A program made the translations under genes and the position numbers. Of a stretch of DNA of 40,472 bases, positions 36,329 through 40,472 are shown piece after piece. The notes under the pieces were generated by a model. It did no database searches. It was not told where the DNA came from and saw nothing but the letters and a program-made list of their open reading frames with translations. Every line of letters starts with the position of its first letter. The stretch's first letter is position 1. The stretch is from Muribaculaceae bacterium (GTDB lineage: Bacteria; Bacteroidota; Bacteroidia; Bacteroidales; Muribaculaceae). The stretch covers positions 1-40,472 of the forward strand of contig VSPN01000023.1 in NCBI GenBank assembly GCA_009775355.1, in the 5' to 3' direction.

Positions 36329-36445
36329 GAGATTCTCACGGCCGCTCCGTCATTCACCGGCATATTTTCCGCCTGCTCTCCAGTCGTTATGACACCCCAT
36401 AACAGCTTCATCGCAAGCGAAAATCTGCTCGGTGACTTAGAAAAT

Positions 36446-38593
36446 TTATTTTGTTCTACCGGATTGATCTTCTTTAGAAGCTCGCCATACTCCATTGACT
36501 TTATCTCTTCCAAATCTGTAACTTATTCCAAATAGAACATAGGCAGAATGAGCATTAAATGTGTGCCGAATCGTATAATCGGCGTAGTGTTCTTTTGATC
36601 TTGTTTTATTCCATCCAAAAATGTCATTGGCTCTCAATTGTAAACTTAGACGATTGTTGAGTAAAGAGTAGCGGAGCGAAAGGTTAAACAGTTGGAAGGA
36701 CTCATAATTGATCAAGTTTTGTTGCCATGGGAAAAAGTGCGAGAATTGCGCTGCAAATATCAGTGTTTTCTGTCTGTTAATCATTATATTTGTAGAAACT
36801 TCGAGTTTTCCTGACCAATCTTCCATACTGCTGATTTTGAAATCAGGCACGTTGCTATTGGAAGATGTGTGAAACACCTCTCCGCCAGCCTTCAGTTCCC
36901 ATCTATCAAAGAATGAACGTTTGTAGCTCGCATATAATCCTGTCTTGTTTGTAGATAAACAATTATATGGCAGTGTACTTAGAATTCCATTATCATCAAA
37001 CCTGCGTACATATCCGATAGCGTCAGAAGCGAATGATGTGTAGAGTACGGCATATAGTCCTCCAAGTCCGTAGTAATTTATCTCTGCGTTATTATACAAA
37101 GTCGGTTTAAGGGCAGGATTTCCGGCAGCATACTCATCAGTAGTGGAATAATATTTAAAAGGATTGAGTTCCCAAAGGTTAGGACGTCCCATTCCCATCG
37201 AATAACTGATGTTAAACGACCCGATGCGGTCTCTATTCCATGAAAGATTAAACGCAGGGAACAAATGTCCATACTTGTCCCGGTTGACCGTCCCTGTCGG
37301 ATGTTGGACTCCTTTAGTACTCGTATATTCATATCTCAGCCCAACCTTACCCCAAACGCCTGCGCCAAGAGTTCGAGACGCGGTAATGTATGCAGCTGCT
37401 ATGCGCTCAGTATATTCAAAAATATTAGATTCTCCATTTAGTGAAGATCCATTTATATCGGGCAGTGTCAATAGGAAGTCGGAGGAGTTGATTATATCAG
37501 TATAAGCAACTCCGGTTTCCAACTGCGCCCAATTATAAGGCAGTTTGAAGTCGGCTTTACCGCTATGGAAACGATAATTGGTTTTACCGTCTTCGTTAAC
37601 ACCATAATCATCTACACTGTTGCTATATGTGGTTTTTATATGAGATAACGTAGGACTATGGCGGTCAAAATAATTGTAGGTCAGCTGCATTGATTTTCCT
37701 TTGGCACCGAAATTCCAGTCGTAAAAGCCGGTAAGAGTCAATGAATTATTTGGCTTCGATTCAGTAAGAGTTTGCGATGAAGATGTGAACCCGCCATAAT
37801 CGGTAAAGTTCGTTCCTTTGCTTGAGACAGACTCATAATTGAAATTTGCGATTACACCTATATTCATATCAGATGAAAACTTGTATCTGAACAGAGCATT
37901 GAAACCGGCATCAAACAGATGCGAGTTTGTCTGCGTTGATGATATTCGAGAAGGAGATCCGCCTAAAAAAGAATATTCCATATCGTTATCATTGGTGGAA
38001 TAGTAATTGGACATACTGGCGTCAAGAGACATATCCCACTTTCTCGCGGTGTGACTGATACTCCCGCTTAAATACTCGCGGAGCTTGTTGCCAAGATTCA
38101 AAGAGCCATAGACGCTTCCTTTTGTGCCGAGAGTTTCATTACGCGTAGTAATTGAAATATAGACCGCATTAGGTTCAGAGGCATATCTTGAAGGAGGAGA
38201 GGTCAGCAGCTCAATTTTCTCAATATCTTCAGCATGAAGATTTTGCAGACGCATAGCCATTGCCGAAGCATCAAGATCCATAAGTATACCATCAATAACG
38301 TAGCGAATGTTGCCTTTGCCAGCCACGGACACAGTTCCGTTATTTACTGAAACACGAGGAATACGATCAAGCAGGGTCACACCATCAAGTCCAACAGCAT
38401 AGGGGTCATTCTTTACAAGATAGATGAGTTTTCCTTCCTGTTGCTTTACAACCGGACGTTTTGCAACGACAACCACCTCGTTGAGTTCAAGTTCCTTTTC
38501 CCAGGATGCAGTTATGGAATCGTTGGTTTAGTGTGCGAATAGAGACGCAGGAATCAAGGCCGCTCCTAAAAGCAGCTTACGAAGATTAATCAT
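36446..38593 (-). pseudogene. TonB-dependent-type outer-membrane protein with in-frame stop
   Basis: A full-length frame of about 714 codons for an outer-membrane beta-barrel family protein (PF14905 type), interrupted once. ATG 38593 opens a good signal peptide (MINLRKLLLGAALIPASLFA), but codon 22 is TAA (38528-38530). The frame then continues TNDSITASWEKELELNEVVVVAKRP, a normal plug start, through VTLLDRIPRVSV, IRYVIDGILMD and a barrel with SFNISYSMGMGRPN to 36446. A GTG at 38476 could only start a protein lacking the export signal. Replacing the stop by CAA would restore the gene. The region is AT-richer than the rest of the window. It is either a recent pseudogene or a sequence error. Confidence 0.85.
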
Positions 38594-38610
38594 ATATTGG
38601 TAATTAGAAG

Positions 38611-38994
38611 TTACTTAAATGCTTTCAATGGTCCGCTTATAAAGAGATAACAGCCATTGGTTGCGTCATAACTTAGGCCTACATAAATTTCCTCACCATT
38701 GTTCTGGATTGTCATGGATCGGAATCGTGTTCCGTTAGATATTATATCTTGAGAACGAGACGCTCTTGGTAAATCTTTCTCAAACAGTTGAGAAACTTTG
38801 TTTAAGATTTTCTTATTTTGAGTGACCGTACACCCTCTAAAATATTTCTCCTGACTTTTTGATATGTTGAGAGAAACACTTGTATTCGTATTATAAGAAC
38901 CGTTGAACATCTGCTCTACGTGGAGATTAGGCTCTTTCGCAGAAACGGCTAATGATATCATTGATAGAATGATAATCAATATATATTTTTTCAT
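38611..38994 (-). CDS. Secreted protein, DUF6108-like
   Basis: A 127-residue protein with a signal peptide (MKKYILIIILSMISLAVSA-K). The mature part begins with the VEQMFNGSYNTNTSVSLNIS pattern seen in small Bacteroidetes proteins of the DUF6108 type, which sit next to sigma-factor and outer-membrane receptor genes; the match is from memory. The function is unknown. It lies 9 bases after the membrane-protein frame and 17 bases before the broken outer-membrane protein, so it was part of one operon. It is the only intact gene of the three. Confidence 0.7.
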   Translation of the reverse strand: MKKYILIIILSMISLAVSAKEPNLHVEQMFNGSYNTNTSVSLNISKSQEKYFRGCTVTQNKKILNKVSQLFEKDLPRASRSQDIISNGTRFRSMTIQNNGEEIYVGLSYDATNGCYLFISGPLKAFK

Positions 38995-39003
38995 AACGAC
39001 GTT

Positions 39004-39396
39004 TTAATTATTGGAGGTTACAAATATTATGTTGTTGGCCTTTATTATATAGTCATGGTCGGTAAGAGAAGCATATCTCATCAGGGAATCGGCCTTTACC
39101 ATTGCAACATTAGTAGCAGCTATGGCTTCAACCCTATTCAGCCGTTCACCATGGCTGTACGCTTCGATATAAATGTGTGCAGAGTCATCCGACCGATCCT
39201 TCATGGAATGATTACGGAATAGAGACATTCCTATCACTAACAATATTGTGAAGGAAGCTGCTACGCTTATAACATACCTGCCTCTCCAAAACCTTGTCTT
39301 AATCTTAGTTGACTTTAAGGCTTTTTGAGAGATTTGAAAGGCGAAGTTACGAAAAGAGTGTATTTTATTGGAAATGAGCGTATGCTAATCACTCAT
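39004..39396 (-). pseudogene. Small single-pass membrane protein, possible early stop
   Basis: Reading from ATG 39396 gives MSD, a TAG stop (39385-39387), then an uninterrupted frame of 126 codons to 39004. That frame has a basic cytoplasmic stretch (KSTKIKTRFWRGR), one clear membrane segment (YVISVAASFTILLVIGMSLF) and an exported tail (about 75 residues, with NRVEAIAATNVAMVKADS). No ATG lies between the stop and the membrane segment; the next candidate starts (TTG 39243) would cut into the segment. The layout resembles anti-sigma-like proteins upstream of DUF6108 genes. Either codon 4 is a nonsense mutation or a non-ATG start is used. Confidence 0.55.
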
Positions 39397-39415
39397 GATA
39401 GTAATAGGTTACGAT

Positions 39416-39583
39416 TTAGTTAGTTATCTGCTGCATTATTCTTCTGCGCGTTGCGTAACCTTCAAAGAACTCTTCGTATGCAAAAGTAACAATAAAACGG
39501 GAGATTTTGATATGAATCTCCCTGATTTTTTCTATCTCATACAAGTTTTTCCGTAAAAGCGGCTTTATTCGTCGGTACACCAT
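39416..39583 (-). other. Uncharacterised 55-codon frame, possible gene remnant
   Basis: An open frame from ATG 39583 to a TAA at 39416-39418, 19 bases before the membrane-protein frame. The C-terminal part (AYEEFFEGYATRRRIMQQITN) looks protein-like and sits where a sigma-factor or regulator gene would be expected to end. The N-terminal part may be junction sequence: a CTnDOT-like insertion core and a TACTTTTG -7 match (39488-39481, minus) lie inside it. I do not recognise the protein, and it may be noise. Confidence 0.25.
39480..39489 (-). promoter_or_regulatory. Promoter-like / CTnDOT-like core site
   Basis: On the minus strand, TTACTTTTGC contains TACTTTTG, an exact -7 match without a matching -33 box. 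It also agrees at nine of ten places with GTAnnTTTGC, the core recalled for IntDOT-type integration. It lies upstream of the decayed operon. Confidence 0.4.
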
Positions 39584-40343
39584 CGCCCAAAAGGATTTTG
39601 AACGAACGTGTGCCGACTACTGCATAAGCGGAGAAAAGGGCTTTGCCTCACGTTTAAGCAACAGTTTAGACTGATGAGGAAAAGCCCATTTCTTTTGTGC
39701 TTATGCCAAAGAGGTGCTTTTACGGCTTTTCAGATGATTTTTCTTTTTCGCTGTTCTTTTGAGCCGGAAGCGTAAAGCCGTATATGACCGCTTGTCCATA
39801 AATGGAACAAGCCGTCACCCACAGCAGGCAAACCGGGAAGAATGATTTTATCTGCCCGCCCCGACACGTCCGGCCGGACAGATAAAACCATATTTCCTTG
39901 CAGGTGGTTTGCCCGGTTTCACGCTACCGGCTATGTCCTTTTTTTGTTGGGGACTTCCTTTTTTCACGGATTTCTCTTTTGAAGTTTTCAGTCTAATCTG
40001 CCTCTACTTCCGTTTACCTCCATTTTCGCGCCTTTCAGTGGGCCGCATCAGGCAGTCATTTCCGTTCTGGGCGCAAAGGTAACTCCGGGATTTGACGGGA
40101 AAGCAAGGTCAAGCCTCCTGTTTTCGGGAAAAATCTCCAGCCCTGCGGGTAGTATTTTTCCCGAAAAACCTTGCATTCCCTAATCCCTACCTTTTTAAGC
40201 ACCCGAAACGAAAACGACCGATGCGACAGAAAGACGCATTAAAAAAATGTCGGATAAACGAGAGGCAGATAAGATAGTTTGAAACTCAACTCCCTCAGCT
40301 CTTGAATCCGCATTAAAAATAAAAAATCAAAAACAGAACGGAT
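39584..40343. other. Structured non-coding region, possibly mobile-element DNA
   Basis: No convincing gene in 760 bases; the open frame 40092-40277 (+) spans a large hairpin and looks spurious. A short plus-strand frame without a start ends at 39672-39674. The region is full of hairpins: 39638-39650 with 39675-39687 (one mismatch), a 12-bp palindrome at 39868-39879 inside two more arm pairs, and 40121-40134 with 40154-40167 (14 bp perfect). From memory it resembles non-coding DNA of CTnDOT-family conjugative transposons. Confidence 0.5.
40103..40174. repeat. Long bulged hairpin
   Basis: A perfect 14-bp stem (40121-40134 and 40154-40167) is extended, after an 11-base bulge on the left, by a 7-bp stem (40103-40109 and 40168-40174). 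The loop is 19 bases. It could be an RNA leader structure or a DNA-processing site. Confidence 0.6.
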
Positions 40344-40424
40344 ATGGAAACAACGATGGCAACAAAATTTGTGACTTGGGAAGTGCCGACATTGGAAGTA
40401 CAACCATCCGCGATAGCGTATTGA
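40344..40424 (+). CDS. Possible 26-residue peptide
   Basis: ATG 40344 opens a 26-codon frame (METTMATKFVTWEVPTLEVQ, then PSAIAY) ending TGA at 40422-40424. The composition is plausible for a real peptide, but the ribosome site is weak and the stop overlaps the -33 box of the next promoter. It might be a leader peptide or chance. Confidence 0.3.
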   Translation: METTMATKFVTWEVPTLEVQPSAIAY

Positions 40425-40452
40425 CGAACTCGGAAAGAGAGTTGTATCTTTG
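40420..40452 (+). promoter_or_regulatory. Promoter firing out of the window
   Basis: ATTG (40420-40423), a 21-base spacer, then TATCTTTG (40445-40452), an exact -7 match. An ATG at 40468-40470 could start a gene beyond the window edge, though the leader would be very short. Confidence 0.6.
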
Positions 40453-40472
40453 TCGACAAAAAGAATCATGGG

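Noticed and set aside
36301..36513. 70-codon minus-strand frame at the end of the outer-membrane protein gene
   Set aside because: It overlaps that gene in another frame and runs through the DMT transporter's promoter; no family features or ribosome site.
39500..39530. GGGAGATT / AATCTCCC hairpin read as a terminator
   Set aside because: Only an 8-bp stem with an ambiguous T-run, lying inside the possible 55-codon frame and next to the putative junction; not enough to call.
40092..40277. 61-codon plus-strand frame
   Set aside because: It runs through the long bulged hairpin, so it is more likely structured non-coding DNA.
1..40472. tRNA, rRNA or CRISPR arrays
   Set aside because: I scanned for tRNA arm motifs, rRNA-like stretches and regularly spaced repeats and saw none.

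Overview
The window looks like chromosomal DNA of a gut Bacteroidales bacterium, probably Muribaculaceae or a close relative. The evidence is a SusC/SusD glycan-uptake locus with a BACON-domain lipoprotein hydrolase, promoters of the Bacteroidetes form (-7 TAnnTTTG, sometimes with TTG/TTTG 19-22 bases upstream), PerR-rubrerythrin, LytTR-type signalling, FISUMP-type and choice-of-anchor-J surface proteins, and C-termini resembling type IX secretion sorting domains. The genus call is inference from gene style.

Layout. 1-365 is non-coding, with a terminator and a double palindrome. 366-821 (-) is a PepSY-like periplasmic protein. 1182-2922 (+) is a LytS-type histidine kinase with its LytTR response regulator, followed by a giant surface protein (3170-7555, +) and a 187-base nested palindrome. 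7822-8876 (-) is perR-rbr. 9053-10794 (-) is a two-gene operon of exported proteins with a shared N-terminal motif, divergent from a Crp/Fnr-type regulator (10939-11520, +).

The centre (11654-26845, all -) is a polysaccharide utilization locus. In transcription order it holds a SusR-like membrane regulator, susC, susD, a surface glycan-binding lipoprotein, GH16, GH5, GH3 and a second GH3 broken by a frameshift. The enzyme set points to a beta-glucan (beta-1,3 or mixed-linkage). SusC/SusD and the binding protein would capture the glycan, GH16 cut it at the surface, GH5 trim oligosaccharides, and the GH3 enzymes release glucose. A strong hairpin with a T-run between the binding protein and GH16 could lower enzyme expression relative to the uptake genes.

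27162-28586 (+) is an APC-family amino-acid permease. 28668-33329 (-) is a second giant surface protein with the same architecture as the first. 33498-35343 holds a second Crp/Fnr-type regulator divergent from lrgA-lrgB, and a DMT exporter (35319-36266, -) converges on lrgB with overlapping ends.

From about 36.3 kb the DNA becomes visibly more AT-rich. A decayed-looking operon (39396 down to 36446) encodes a small membrane protein, a DUF6108-like secreted protein and a TonB-dependent-type outer-membrane protein; the first and last have in-frame stop codons near the start. Upstream lie a sequence resembling the insertion core used by CTnDOT-type integrases and about 0.8 kb of highly structured non-coding DNA. 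This part may be the edge of an integrative conjugative element running past the right end of the window.
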